Shown here: one piece after another, positions 54,786 through 63,757 of the stretch | Layout of the letters: every line of letters starts with the position of its first letter | Numbering within the stretch: the stretch's first letter is position 1 | NCBI RefSeq assembly: GCF_028994775.1 | Contig: NZ_JAJQMN010000011.1 | Location: forward strand, 152,190-216,189 | DNA length: 64,000 nt | Direction: 5' to 3' | Source: Promicromonospora iranensis | GTDB taxonomy: Bacteria > Actinomycetota > Actinomycetes > Actinomycetales > Cellulomonadaceae | Translations under genes and position numbers: made by a program | The notes under the pieces: generated by a model | Databases searched by the model: none | The model's input: the letters and a program-made list of their open reading frames with translations, nothing else | Told to the model about the DNA's origin: nothing

Positions 54786-57464
54786 GTGTCCGCGACCACT
54801 TCCGCCGAGCCCGTAGAGCCCGCCGAAACAGCCACCTCCGACGGTGCGCGACCCACCAAGCCACGTCGAACTCGTACCTCCCGTGTCCGCCGGCTCATGG
54901 TCGGCACAGCAGTCGTCCTGGTGCTCGTCCTGGTCGCTCTGACGACCTTCGCCTGGCTGACCGCGCGCCGGCCGCTCCCGGAGCACTCCGGAGAGGTGCA
55001 GGTCGAGGGACTCAGCTCGGACGTGCGCGTCAGCCGCGACGCCCAGGGCGTCCCACAGATCTACGCGGACTCGGCCGAGGACCTCTTCCGCGCGCAGGGC
55101 TTCGTGCACGCGCAGGACCGCTTCTTCGAGATGGACTACCGCCGGCACGTGACCGCGGGCCGTCTGGCCGAGCTCGTGGGCAACAACGCGGACGCGATCC
55201 AGGCCGACATGGTCATCCGCACGTTCGGCTGGCGGCACGTCGCGGAGGAGGAGTTCAACATCCTCGACGACACGACGCGGCAGTACCTCCAGGCCTACGC
55301 GGACGGCGTCAACGCCTACCTCGCGAACCGCAGCCCCGCCGAGACGGCGGTGGAGTACACGGTGCTCGACGTCAGCGTCGAGGTGAACGAGCCGGAGCCG
55401 TGGGACCCGATCGACTCGCTCGCCTGGCTCAAGGCCATGGCATGGGACCTGCGGGGCAACTACCAGGACGAGCTCGACCGCGCCCTCGCCTACAGCAGGC
55501 TCGACGACGCGTCGCGCGTCGCCGAGCTCTTTCCCGCGTACTCGGGCACGGGCAATGCGACGATCCTCGACCCCGCCGAGGCGGGCGTCCCTCAGGCGAC
55601 GCAGCAGACCCAGGCGACCCAGACGTCGTCGGGCACCGAGGACGTGTACGGGAGCCCGGACCTCGACAGGGCCCTGGACTCGGCGCAGCAGGCGCTGGAC
55701 GCCGTACCGGTGCAGATCGCACGGGGTGAGGGCACCGGGTCGAACTCGTGGGCGGTGTCGGGCAAGTACACGGAGTCGGGCAAGCCGTTGCTCGCGAACG
55801 ACCCGCACCTCGACCTCGCCGCCCCCGGCATCTGGGCACAGGTGGGCCTGCACTGCAACGAGGTGGGTCCTGAGTGCCCGTTCGACGTGTCCGGGTTCTC
55901 CTTCTCGGGGTTCCCCGGTGTGATCATCGGGCACAACGCGGACATCGCCTGGGGCCTGACGAACATGGGCGCCGACGTCACCGACTTCTTCATCGAGCGG
56001 GTCCGCAACGACACGTACCTGCGCGGGGCGGACAAGTGGGTCCCGATGGAGAAGGAGACCGAGGTCATCCGGGTCGACGGCGGCAGCCCGGTCGACCTGG
56101 AGGTCAGGCGAACCGTGCACGGCCCGATCGTCTCGTCCGTCATGGACGAGGAGACGATGGAGGCGGTGCGCAACTCGCCCACCGAGGCCGGCACGGAGCT
56201 GGGCCAGTACGAGATCTCGCTGCAGTGGACCGCGCTCGAGCCCGGCCGCACCGCCGACGCCGTGTTCGAGATGAACCGCGCGAGGACGCCCGCGGACATG
56301 AAGGCAGCCGCCGTCAAGTTCGAGGTCCCGTCGCAGAACATCGTCTTCGCCACCACGGACGGACACATCGGCTACCAGGCGCCGGGCAAGATCCCGGTGC
56401 GCGCCAGCGTCCCCGGCGCGGTGGAGTCCGACGGCACCTGGCCGCGCCCGGGCTGGGACGCCCGCTACGACTGGACCGGCTATGTGGCGCCGGAGCAGAT
56501 GCCCGGCGTCGTGGACCCCAAGGAGGGCTTCGTCGTCGCGGCGAACCAGGCGGTGCTGCCCGGCGGGTCCGGGCCGTTCCTCACCCGCGACTGGGACTAC
56601 GGGTACCGGTCCGAACGCATCCGCACGCTGATCAGCGATCGGATCGCGGAGGGCCGCAAGCTCACGGCCGCCGACATGGCGGAGTTCCAGATGGACCAGT
56701 GGAGCGTGTTCGCCGAGACGCTGGTGCCGGTGCTGCTCGAGGTCGAGCTCCCAGCGGGCTACGACTCGGACGGCCAGAGGCTCCTCGCGGAGTGGGACGA
56801 CTACTCCATGGATCCGGACTCCGCGGCCGCCGCCTACTTCGCGGCCGTGTGGCGCAACCTCCTGGAGATGACGTTCAACGACGAGCTGCCGCAGTCCATG
56901 TGGCCCGACGGCGGCAGCCGCTGGCTGGCCGTGATCCAGGGCATGCTCGACAACCCGAACGACGCGTTCTGGGACGACAACTCCACGGTGGCAGTCGTGG
57001 AGAGCCGTAACCAGGTGCTCACGGAGGCGCTGGTCAGCGCGCGCCAGGACCTCACGGTCGAGCTCGGCAAGGACACCAGCGACTGGGAGTGGGGCACGCT
57101 CCACCAGCTCAGGCTGGAGCACCTGGTGCTCGGTGGGTCCGGTGTCCCGGCGCCCTTGGCGGCGTACATGAACCCGGCACCGGTCAAGGTCGGTGGTGGT
57201 ACCTCGATCGTGAACGCCACCGCCTGGGACGCGGCCAGCGGCAGCTTCGACGTGACGAGCGGTCCGTCGATGCGGATGGTCGTCGACCTCGCGGACCTCG
57301 ACGCCTCCACCTGGGTCGTCGTGACGGGCACGTCCGCGCACCCGGCGTCCGCCCACTACGACGACCAGCTCGAGGCGTGGGCGAACGGGGAGACCTTCCC
57401 GTGGCCGTCCACCCCTGAGGCGGTGGCCGCCGCGCAGGAGGACGAGCTGATCCTCACGCCGTGA
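54786..57464 (+). CDS. Penicillin acylase-family N-terminal-nucleophile hydrolase
   Basis: 892 residues from GTG 54786, seven bases after TAGTCT (leaderless). One membrane anchor (VGTAVVLVLVLVALTTFAW) makes it extracytoplasmic. The alpha part has AEDLFRAQGFVHAQDRFFEM; the spacer ends before GSNSWAVSGKYTESGKPLLA, where Ser of SNSWAV is the new N-terminal nucleophile after self-cleavage. FPGVIIGHNADIAWGLTNMG and the later Asn region complete the active site. Relatives hydrolyse penicillins, acyl-homoserine lactones or lipopeptides; the natural substrate is open. A hairpin follows the stop. Confidence 0.93.
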   Translation: MSATTSAEPVEPAETATSDGARPTKPRRTRTSRVRRLMVGTAVVLVLVLVALTTFAWLTARRPLPEHSGEVQVEGLSSDVRVSRDAQGVPQIYADSAEDLFRAQGFVHAQDRFFEMDYRRHVTAGRLAELVGNNADAIQADMVIRTFGWRHVAEEEFNILDDTTRQYLQAYADGVNAYLANRSPAETAVEYTVLDVSVEVNEPEPWDPIDSLAWLKAMAWDLRGNYQDELDRALAYSRLDDASRVAELFPAYSGTGNATILDPAEAGVPQATQQTQATQTSSGTEDVYGSPDLDRALDSAQQALDAVPVQIARGEGTGSNSWAVSGKYTESGKPLLANDPHLDLAAPGIWAQVGLHCNEVGPECPFDVSGFSFSGFPGVIIGHNADIAWGLTNMGADVTDFFIERVRNDTYLRGADKWVPMEKETEVIRVDGGSPVDLEVRRTVHGPIVSSVMDEETMEAVRNSPTEAGTELGQYEISLQWTALEPGRTADAVFEMNRARTPADMKAAAVKFEVPSQNIVFATTDGHIGYQAPGKIPVRASVPGAVESDGTWPRPGWDARYDWTGYVAPEQMPGVVDPKEGFVVAANQAVLPGGSGPFLTRDWDYGYRSERIRTLISDRIAEGRKLTAADMAEFQMDQWSVFAETLVPVLLEVELPAGYDSDGQRLLAEWDDYSMDPDSAAAAYFAAVWRNLLEMTFNDELPQSMWPDGGSRWLAVIQGMLDNPNDAFWDDNSTVAVVESRNQVLTEALVSARQDLTVELGKDTSDWEWGTLHQLRLEHLVLGGSGVPAPLAAYMNPAPVKVGGGTSIVNATAWDAASGSFDVTSGPSMRMVVDLADLDASTWVVVTGTSAHPASAHYDDQLEAWANGETFPWPSTPEAVAAAQEDELILTP

Positions 57465-57473
57465 GGTGGTAGG

Positions 57474-57508
57474 CCCCTGCTGCCCCGGCCTTCCCGGGGC
57501 AGCAGGGG
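57474..57508. terminator. Bidirectional hairpin between convergent genes
   Basis: CCCCTGCTGCCCCGG pairs perfectly with CCGGGGCAGCAGGGG around a five-base loop, between the acylase and the convergent cyclo-ligase gene. Confidence 0.8.
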
Positions 57509-57511
57509 TGA

Positions 57512-58162
57512 CTACAACCCGCCGAGCAGGCGCCAGTCGGTGGTCGTCGCCACGGCGTGGACCAGGACGTCGTGCTCCTCGCGGGGGAGCGGGTGGTCGG
57601 CGGCGTCGTACACCTCTTCGGGGAAGACGACGGCGACGACCTTCGCGCCCGGCCGCAGGTGCGCGAGCGCGCGGTCGTACCAGCCGCCACCCTGCCCGAG
57701 CCGCACCCCACGGGTGTCGACGGCGATGGCCGGCGCCAGGACGACGTCCGCCAGCTTGATGGCGTCGGTGCCCAGCGTGGGGCCGCCGGGCTCGGGCGGG
57801 CGGCCCGGAGCGCGTTCGAGGAGGTCGTCCGGGCCGGTGTAGTCGGCCCAGTCGCGGGCGAGCCCTGCCCCGAGGACGGGGAGCAGCACACGGACGCCCC
57901 GGCCCGTGAGGCGGTCCAGGAGCGGGAGCATGCCGGGTTCGGCACTGCGTGCCGCATAGGCGGCGACACATCCCGCGTCGCGAACCTCAGGAATTGACTC
58001 GATGATGTCCGCTAGCGACTCCGCCGCCTGCGCCCGTTGCCGGGCCGACCTGTGGCCGCGCTGTGCGCGGATCGCGCGGCGGAGCTCCTCCTTGGCGTCA
58101 CCTGTCTCCATACCGGGTAGGACGGGGTAAGGCTGTGGCGTCGGGACAGAGATGCCGCTCAT
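57512..58162 (-). CDS. 5-formyltetrahydrofolate cyclo-ligase
   Basis: About 216 residues from ATG 58162, which lies seven bases after CACAAT (possible leaderless start); ATG 58111 is an alternative. DAKEELRRAIRAQRGHRSA and LGQGGGWYDRALAHLRPGAK are the family's substrate and ATP-binding segments. It converts 5-formyl-THF to methenyl-THF with ATP. In many actinobacteria this gene sits beside galU, moeA/glp, rimJ and the sepX/glpR gene; here it is directly divergent from the rimJ-like gene. Confidence 0.92.
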   Translation of the reverse strand: MSGISVPTPQPYPVLPGMETGDAKEELRRAIRAQRGHRSARQRAQAAESLADIIESIPEVRDAGCVAAYAARSAEPGMLPLLDRLTGRGVRVLLPVLGAGLARDWADYTGPDDLLERAPGRPPEPGGPTLGTDAIKLADVVLAPAIAVDTRGVRLGQGGGWYDRALAHLRPGAKVVAVVFPEEVYDAADHPLPREEHDVLVHAVATTTDWRLLGGL

Positions 58163-58389
58163 GACCGCTATTGTGCCAAGACTCCGAGACAAGATTGTTA
58201 CGAACAGCGTACGAAGAAGGCGAGAACATGACCGAGCGGCTGCTCGACGGGTCCCAGACCACCGAGCGTGGTAGACCCTCTCCAACGCGGGGATTCGTCA
58301 TGGGACGTGGCAAGGGGCGAACGATGATGCCGTCGAGCAAGGCGGACGCGCCAGAAGGCGCGACGGGAAAATTTGGTAAGGGGTGGACG

Positions 58390-59001
58390 GTGGCCAAGCC
58401 ATGGCCAGTGACGCTGCGTGAGGACACGCCGGCGGGCACAGTCGTGCTGCGGCCGCTCCGGCGACGGGATGCGAGCGACTGGGCCCGGCTCCGGGCCGAG
58501 AACGCGGCCTGGCTGGAGCGCTGGGAGGCGACGGCGCCCGGCGCGAACCGGTACATCGCCTCGACGTTCGGTGAGTACGTGCGCTCGCTGTCCGCGCAGG
58601 CGCGGGCCGGGACGTCACTGCCGTTCGGCGTGGAGCTCGATGGCGCGCTCGTGGGCCAGCTGACGGTCTCCTCCATCACCTGGGGATCGATGTGCTCGGC
58701 GAGCATCGGGTACTGGGTCAGCCAGAGCGTCGCCGGGCGGGGTGTGATCCCCACGGGTGTCGCCATGGCCACCGACTACGCCTTCTTCCTGGGCCTGCAC
58801 CGCATCGAGATCAACATCCGGCCCGAGAACAAGCCGAGCCTGCGGGTGGTCGAGAAGCTGGGTCTGCGGGACGAGGGTGTGCGCGAGCGCTTCCTGCACA
58901 TCCAGGGCCAGTGGCGGGACCACCGCACCTTCGCGATCACTCGCGAGGAGGTCCCCGGGGGCCTGCTGGCGCGCTGGCAGCGCCTGCGGGACGCGCCCTG
59001 A
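58390..59001 (+). CDS. RimJ/RimL-type GNAT N-acetyltransferase
   Basis: About 203 residues from GTG 58390 (AAGGGG six bases upstream). LRPLRRRDASDWARLRAENA, GVELDGALVGQLTVSSI, GYWVSQSVAGRGVIPTGVAM (acetyl-CoA loop) and NKPSLRVVEKLGLRDEG are RimJ hallmarks. It should acetylate N-termini of ribosomal or other proteins. The frame is open back to ATG 58228, but codons there have many A/T third bases unlike the rest, so this part is more likely leader; I keep it as an uncertainty. The SepX/GlpR-like gene follows. Confidence 0.85.
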   Translation: MAKPWPVTLREDTPAGTVVLRPLRRRDASDWARLRAENAAWLERWEATAPGANRYIASTFGEYVRSLSAQARAGTSLPFGVELDGALVGQLTVSSITWGSMCSASIGYWVSQSVAGRGVIPTGVAMATDYAFFLGLHRIEINIRPENKPSLRVVEKLGLRDEGVRERFLHIQGQWRDHRTFAITREEVPGGLLARWQRLRDAP

Positions 59002-59061
59002 CGGCAGGACACGCCGCGCGCGGTGCGGCTGGGCGTGGCAATGCTCGCCTAACGTCGTGTC

Positions 59062-60207
59062 GTGGAATCGACTGCAGGACTGACGGCAGCAGCGCTGTTC
59101 GTCCTGTGGTGGGGCTACTGGCTGCCAAGCCTGGTGCGCCACCGGTCAGAGCTCGCCGACTCGCGGGTGACCGACCGGTTCTCGGTAGGGCTGCGCATCG
59201 TCGCGATGAGTGGCTCCGGACGGAAAGGAGGGGCGATGGTTACTGACGGCAAGCCGCGGGGGACCGCGCAGGGCGTGCCGCGCGTCGCCCGCCCGACCCC
59301 GAAGGGGCACCCGCTCCAGATCATGGTCCGCGGCCGACCGCTGACGGCGGAGCGCATCCGCCGGGTGGAGCGGCGGGCGCGCCGGGCCGCACGGGCGCGG
59401 CGTCGCCTGATCGTCTCGGCGATCCTGCTGGTGTGCAGCGTCACCGCCTGGGCGCTCGTCGGCCTCGACCGGCTGCACTGGGGCATGGCCGTCGCGTCGT
59501 CGGCCATGCTGCTGTTCGTGCTCTTCCTGGGCCGCCGAGCAGCCCGTGCGGCACGGCGGGCGGACGCGCGGTGGCAGGCGACGGTGCGGGCCGCGCGGCA
59601 GCGTGCCACGCAGGCGCGCGTCCTCGCGAACGGCGGCCCGTACGCGCCGCGCAACCGGGTGCAGGTCACCGGTCTGGCTACCCACGGCTCGAGCACGGAG
59701 ACGCAGGCGATCCCACGGGTCGCCCGCAAGGACGTGCTCGACGAGATCCTCGACGGCCCGGCGAAGCCGAAGGTCATCGAGGTTCCGGTCGAGGAGGCCG
59801 CAGACCCGAAGGTGAAGGCTGAGCGTGCGGCGGAAGCCACGGAGCCGGCGCCGGCGAAGCGGGACGGGGTGCCGAGCGGGCGCGCCTGGGAGCCGGTTCC
59901 GGTCCCGCTGCCGACCTACGTGACCAAACCTGCGGCGCCACAGCGGCAGCCGGCGGCGCTGCCGTCGTCGTCGACTGCGTCCACGGGCTCGACGGCGCCG
60001 TCCGGCCCGACGGCGACCGCTCCTGGCCGGCCGACAGGTGCCGGTGCGGGTCTGCCGCCGTCGGTGCCCGTGTCCGGCTCCGCGCCGGCCGGGTCCGACC
60101 CGGTCGCCGAGGACGAGCTCATGCGGGGTGAACCGCCGCGTATGAAGTCGGAGACGCTGGGCAAGCCGCTGGAGGAGATCCTGGCGCGACGCCGGGCGGC
60201 TGGGTGA
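59062..60207 (+). CDS. SepX/GlpR-like divisome membrane protein
   Basis: 381 residues. GTG 59062 lies six bases after TAACGT (leaderless). An N-terminal helix (AALFVLWWGYWLPSLVRHR), a basic segment, two adjacent helices (LIVSAILLVCSVTAWALVGL; MAVASSAMLLFVLFL) and a long Pro/Ala/Ser-rich cytosolic tail ending in KPLEEILARRRAAG. This topology and the position after rimJ and before tRNA-Ala match the actinobacterial protein known as SepX in Streptomyces and GlpR in corynebacteria, which bind the division machinery. Assignment rests on architecture and synteny. Confidence 0.72.
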   Translation: MESTAGLTAAALFVLWWGYWLPSLVRHRSELADSRVTDRFSVGLRIVAMSGSGRKGGAMVTDGKPRGTAQGVPRVARPTPKGHPLQIMVRGRPLTAERIRRVERRARRAARARRRLIVSAILLVCSVTAWALVGLDRLHWGMAVASSAMLLFVLFLGRRAARAARRADARWQATVRAARQRATQARVLANGGPYAPRNRVQVTGLATHGSSTETQAIPRVARKDVLDEILDGPAKPKVIEVPVEEAADPKVKAERAAEATEPAPAKRDGVPSGRAWEPVPVPLPTYVTKPAAPQRQPAALPSSSTASTGSTAPSGPTATAPGRPTGAGAGLPPSVPVSGSAPAGSDPVAEDELMRGEPPRMKSETLGKPLEEILARRRAAG

Positions 60208-60309
60208 CCGTGATGGTGGACGTCGCGCGGGTCACAGGTCCGTGACCCGCGCGACACCCGAAGAAGTTGCGGATCACCTGAGGTGAAGTGCTACTCTTCT
60301 GCAGTCCGA

Positions 60310-60382
60310 GGGGCTATGGCGCAGTTGGTAGCGCGCTTCGTTCGCAATGAAGAGGTCGGGGGTTCGAATCCCCCTAGCTCCA
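60310..60382 (+). tRNA. tRNA-Ala (anticodon CGC)
   Basis: Acceptor GGGGCTA/TAGCTCC, D-arm GCGC/GCGC, anticodon stem CTTCG/TGAAG with loop TTCGCAA (anticodon CGC), T-arm GGGGG/CCCCC with loop TTCGAAT. It reads GCG codons, frequent in this genome. CCA is not encoded. Confidence 0.95.
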
Positions 60383-60387
60383 CAGAT

Positions 60388-60438
60388 GGAAACCCCGCTT
60401 GATCAGAGCAGATGCTCCGGTCAGGCGGGGTTTCTCCA
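60388..60438. terminator. Terminator after tRNA-Ala
   Basis: AAACCCCGC (60390-60398) pairs with GCGGGGTTT (60425-60433), extended inward by TTGATC/GGTCAG and capped by GAGCA/TGCTC. TTTCTCC follows. It also ends the minus-strand TetR gene. Confidence 0.85.
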
Positions 60439-60492
60439 TTGGTAGGGAGCGCTCCTCCTCCGTCCGGGGTCCACGGGGCACCCGACCGTTGT

Positions 60493-61131
60493 TCAGGACT
60501 GTGGTTGGTGTTCCTCGTGCCCGGCGGCCTCGCGCAGCAGGGCGTCGGCATCCGTGGCGATCCCGCGCAGGAGGGCGATGACGACCGCCTCGATCTCCTC
60601 CGGACTCATCGGATCGGCGCCGAGCAGCAGCCGGTAGAAGACGAGAGAGCTGAGGGCGTCGACAACGAGCGGCAGATCGACCTCACTTCTGAGGTCGCCA
60701 CGCTCGCGTGCCTCGAACAAGGTTCGGTGGACCGCCTGTCGCGGAGGGTCGAGCACAGCCTCCGTCAGGTGCTGGTGCGCGGAGGGGTCGTCGCCGCCCT
60801 CGGCGATGAGCTGAGCGAGCGTGCCCGCCCCGAGGCGGCAGAACGCATCGGTGGTCAGTACTAGACATTCGTGCAGGTCACACAGGGTGCAGCCGGTGCT
60901 CGGCGCTCCGATCCTGCCGAGACGGTCCTCCAGGACGGCAATGGTCAACCGGTATCGGTTGGGCCAGCGCCGGTAGACCGCGGTCTTGCTGACGCCGGCC
61001 CGTCGGGCCACGTCCTCGATGACCACGCCGCGGTATCCCTGCTGGTCCAGGACCTCGGCGGTCACCTGGAGCACTGCCGCGTCGATCTGCGCGTCCCGGG
61101 GGCGGCCCCTGCCGGTAGTCATGGCAGCCAC
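60493..61131 (-). CDS. TetR-family transcriptional regulator
   Basis: 212 residues. RGRPRDAQIDAAVLQVTAEV and EDVARRAGVSKTAVYRRWPN form the N-terminal HTH; the C-terminal ligand domain has LCDLHECLVLTTDAFCRLGAGTL with three Cys in a short span (CTLCDLHEC...C), which might be a redox or metal site. GTG 61131 and ATG 61122 are both possible. It is divergent from the cupin gene and may control it; TACG-AAA-CGTA (61148-61158) is a small candidate operator. Confidence 0.88.
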   Translation of the reverse strand: MAAMTTGRGRPRDAQIDAAVLQVTAEVLDQQGYRGVVIEDVARRAGVSKTAVYRRWPNRYRLTIAVLEDRLGRIGAPSTGCTLCDLHECLVLTTDAFCRLGAGTLAQLIAEGGDDPSAHQHLTEAVLDPPRQAVHRTLFEARERGDLRSEVDLPLVVDALSSLVFYRLLLGADPMSPEEIEAVVIALLRGIATDADALLREAAGHEEHQPQS

Positions 61132-61326
61132 GATATCTTAGAATGAATACGAAACGTACCGTAGCGTAAAAGAAGGTTCTCGTATCGGTCTTCCGGGGGC
61201 TCCGGACCGCCCGCATCGAAGAGGAACCGCACGCCGCCGCCGACGCCGCCGCCGAACGCTTGAGGGAAATGGATCGGTGTCACGGCTGACGACGAAAACT
61301 CCGCACCTCCTGGAAGGAGACCTGGC

Positions 61327-61668
61327 ATGGAAGCGAAACCCGTTCCCAGCGCGTTCGACACCGTGAAGAACGACCGAACCGTTCAGTTCGGTGAGCGTCA
61401 GATCTTCATCACCCCAGCCGTAGAGAAGAGCGACGGAGGCCCGCTGAGCGCCTACTCGGCGCATTTCGGCCGCGGCGAACGCGCAGACCTGCCGGCACCG
61501 TATGAGGAGGTGTGGGTCGTCATGCGCGGCTCGCTCCGGATTCGCAGCCGCGGCAGGGAGATCGTGGTGGACGCCGGCGGCTTCGTCCAGGTTCCCGAAC
61601 ACTCACCGGGCGAGCTGGAAGCGATGGACGACACCGTCCTCGTGTGCGTCTCCGTCCCGGCACACTGA
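61327..61668 (+). CDS. Cupin-domain protein, probably shortened by a frameshift
   Basis: 113 residues from ATG 61327 (GAAGGAG upstream). ADLPAPYEEVWVVMRGSLRI and DAGGFVQVPEHSPGELEAMD are the two cupin motifs, though the usual metal-binding His residues are mostly replaced (only H of PEHSPG remains). The frame ends VSVPAH-stop in a CACAC run; the next frame continues directly with TDEAAVRAAAEEAGLNVPAV to a stop at 61753. A two-base loss in the CA run would explain this, so the gene may be a recent frameshift. Confidence 0.7.
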   Translation: MEAKPVPSAFDTVKNDRTVQFGERQIFITPAVEKSDGGPLSAYSAHFGRGERADLPAPYEEVWVVMRGSLRIRSRGREIVVDAGGFVQVPEHSPGELEAMDDTVLVCVSVPAH

Positions 61669-61753
61669 CGAGGCGGCCGTGCGTGCGGCGGCCGAGGAGG
61701 CTGGACTGAACGTCCCGGCGGTGCAGGGCTACCTCACGACAGAGTTCGGTTGA
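61669..61753 (+). pseudogene. Out-of-frame C-terminal remnant of the cupin gene
   Basis: About 27 codons in the +1 frame relative to the cupin gene, ending LTTEFG-stop. Codon use is like that of the real genes (GC in third position). It has no start or ribosome site of its own. Its stop lies inside the end of the convergent lipoprotein gene. Confidence 0.5.
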
Positions 61754-62238
61754 AGCGGCAGGAGGTCGGTCGAGACCCAGGACGTCGCCTTTCCGCACGG
61801 TTCCTTTCCGAAATCCGGCTCAAGCCGGCTGATCATCACCAAGTAACGGCCCTGGCGGGCCTCCACACGATCGCCGCCGTAGGGAAACACCTCGAGCAGT
61901 TCGGTGTAACCGTCGTCCGACTGATTGACCAGGCACAGTTCCTGCTCGCTGCCGGTTTTCACCGACGTCCAACCCTCAGACGTGGCGAACGCCTGACGGT
62001 AGAAGTCGAGAACGGCCGGCAGCGATCCGTCCTGGACGTCAATCACCTGTTGACGAGAACGGACCGGATCGTCATCGTCCTGGCCCGTGTCCGTCGCGAG
62101 GATCGCGGCCGACTCGGGGACGGGAACCTCGTCGGGGTAACCGAAGTTGGCGCCATATATCGGAGAGCAGGCAACCAGGGCACCGAGCATCGATGCGGCG
62201 AGTGCACGGTGAGCAACTGCAAGGTATGACGGGGCCAC
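61729..62238 (-). CDS. Putative lipoprotein of unknown function
   Basis: About 169 residues from GTG 62238, chosen because it gives a short signal sequence and lipobox LVAC near residue 24; longer readings add an unlikely basic N-terminus. The mature part has SLPAVLDFYRQAFATSEGWT and VEARQGRYLVMISRLEPDFG, and two Cys (ELCLV, EPCGK) that may pair. I do not recognise a family. GC content is lower than the window average in places. It overlaps the cupin remnant convergently. Confidence 0.65.
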   Translation of the reverse strand: MAPSYLAVAHRALAASMLGALVACSPIYGANFGYPDEVPVPESAAILATDTGQDDDDPVRSRQQVIDVQDGSLPAVLDFYRQAFATSEGWTSVKTGSEQELCLVNQSDDGYTELLEVFPYGGDRVEARQGRYLVMISRLEPDFGKEPCGKATSWVSTDLLPLQPNSVVR

Positions 62239-62376
62239 ACTGCATGCTAGACGCGGTGCTCCGACGTGCAGCACCGCAACGAGAGATCGAGTCGGTCGCC
62301 CTCGCACCTCCAGGTCTACCGCAGTGCTGAGCCGATCGACGACCAGGTCCCGTACTTCCCCGTGGTCGAACCCGAC

Positions 62377-63129
62377 TCAGCCTTGCTGGGCCACCGACAT
62401 TCGGCGCAGCCATCGCTCCCACGGAGGCGAGTCCTGCCAGTTGAGCCGCAGCGTGCGCCACGCGCGATCGAGCCGCCGACGTCGTTGGCGCCGACCGTGC
62501 AGGCTGCGCGCGGACACGCCCACCCGCCACGAGCGGTAGAGCCGTATACGGTGCCGCGGACCGAGGCGGAACGCCAGGTCGAGGTCGTCGTGCACCTCGG
62601 CGTCGTCTCGCACGACCTCTCGGCGTACGGCTCGCCAGGTTTCGGAGCGCATCGCCATGCACGAGCCCCACAGGGCCGTGTGCCCGAGCGCGAGGTGCCC
62701 GAGCACGTAGTACGCCCCCAGGTAAGCCACGGCTGCGGCGACCCGCACGCCCCGCGGCGCGTCATAGAAACTGCCGGTCCCCGTGAGAGCGTCGAGACCC
62801 GGTTCCGCGGCCATTCGTTCCACCACCGTCTCCACCCACCGCGGGCCGGGCCGGGAGTCGGCGTCGAGCCGCGCGATGACGGTGCCCTTCGCGGTGTCGT
62901 AACCAGTCGCTGCGGCGGCGGGGATCCCGACGCTGGGTTCGGCAACGACCACGGCGCCCCACCGGTGCGCCACTGCAGCAGATGCGTCGGTCGAGGCGTT
63001 GTCGACCACGACGATCTCGAGCGGGGCCACGGTCTGGCGGGCGAGCAGTGCCAGGCAGGTGTCGAGCGCGGGCGCGTCGTTGCGCACCGGGATCACCACG
63101 GACACCGTCGGCGCGAGGTCAGGTGTCAC
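62377..63129 (-). CDS. Family 2 glycosyltransferase
   Basis: About 250 residues from GTG 63129. TVSVVIPVRNDAPALDTCLA is the GT-A nucleotide-sugar start, EIVVVDNASTDASAAVAHR the second strand, and IARLDADSRPGPRW the D-x-D metal site. EVHDDLDLAFRLGP carries the ED-type catalytic acid. No C-terminal membrane helices are seen. It overlaps the membrane-protein gene by 11 bases, so the two are co-translated. Acceptor unknown. Confidence 0.88.
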   Translation of the reverse strand: MTPDLAPTVSVVIPVRNDAPALDTCLALLARQTVAPLEIVVVDNASTDASAAVAHRWGAVVVAEPSVGIPAAAATGYDTAKGTVIARLDADSRPGPRWVETVVERMAAEPGLDALTGTGSFYDAPRGVRVAAAVAYLGAYYVLGHLALGHTALWGSCMAMRSETWRAVRREVVRDDAEVHDDLDLAFRLGPRHRIRLYRSWRVGVSARSLHGRRQRRRRLDRAWRTLRLNWQDSPPWERWLRRMSVAQQG

Positions 63130-63757
63130 GTCCGCGCCCCCATGCCTGGTCCTGGGCTGCCAGGGCGAGACCGGCGAGCATCGCGCCGGACAGGCCGAAG
63201 GCGAGGTCGGCGACAGTGTCCGAGTATCCGACGTCGATGCCTTCGTCGAGGTAGGTGTGGCCGACCCACTCGCCCACCTCCCACACGATCGCACTCAGCG
63301 CCCCGACCGCGGTGGTGATCGCGACCAGTCCTGCCGTCGCTCGCCCGGGGTGCGGGCCCACCTCCAACAACTGCCAGCGGATCATGATGATGACACCGAC
63401 GACTGCGACGAGGCCGGTGCACACCGCGTGGACGAGGAGATCGAGCCACGGCACGGCCTCGTACCACCCGAGCTGGGACGCCCATGCCGCCAGCAGAAGG
63501 CTGGAACCGAAACAGAGGTCGAGGGCAGCCGGCAGACGCAGGAACCTCGGGACGAGGACTCCGCCGAGGACGAGGAAGAACAACGCGCCCGCGACGCCTC
63601 CGAAAGCCACGATGCCGACGGCGAGGCTGCCGACTGCCGCTGCACGCACCACGTCGCCCGGCACGAGGCCGCGTTCGGCGGTACGACGAGGCACGGGCCC
63701 TCCCGCAGGGATCGAAACATGGTCCTTCAGTGTCACCCTGCGGCCGACCACACGCAC
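63119..63757 (-). CDS. Integral membrane protein (YjdF/DUF2238-like)
   Basis: 212 residues with about six membrane helices. The region AIVWEVGEWVGHTYLDEGID, then VGYSDTVADLAFGLSGAML, resembles the E-x2-E-W and D-x3-D-x2-D patterns of YjdF/DUF2238 proteins, but the match is partial. GTG 63757 is the longest start; shorter ones are possible. It is coupled to the glycosyltransferase, which may suggest envelope glycan or lipid work. Confidence 0.65.
   Translation of the reverse strand: MRVVGRRVTLKDHVSIPAGGPVPRRTAERGLVPGDVVRAAAVGSLAVGIVAFGGVAGALFFLVLGGVLVPRFLRLPAALDLCFGSSLLLAAWASQLGWYEAVPWLDLLVHAVCTGLVAVVGVIIMIRWQLLEVGPHPGRATAGLVAITTAVGALSAIVWEVGEWVGHTYLDEGIDVGYSDTVADLAFGLSGAMLAGLALAAQDQAWGRGRDT

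Noticed and set aside
54753..57971. A 1072-codon open frame on the minus strand
   Set aside because: Antisense to the penicillin acylase gene, low-complexity composition, no motif.
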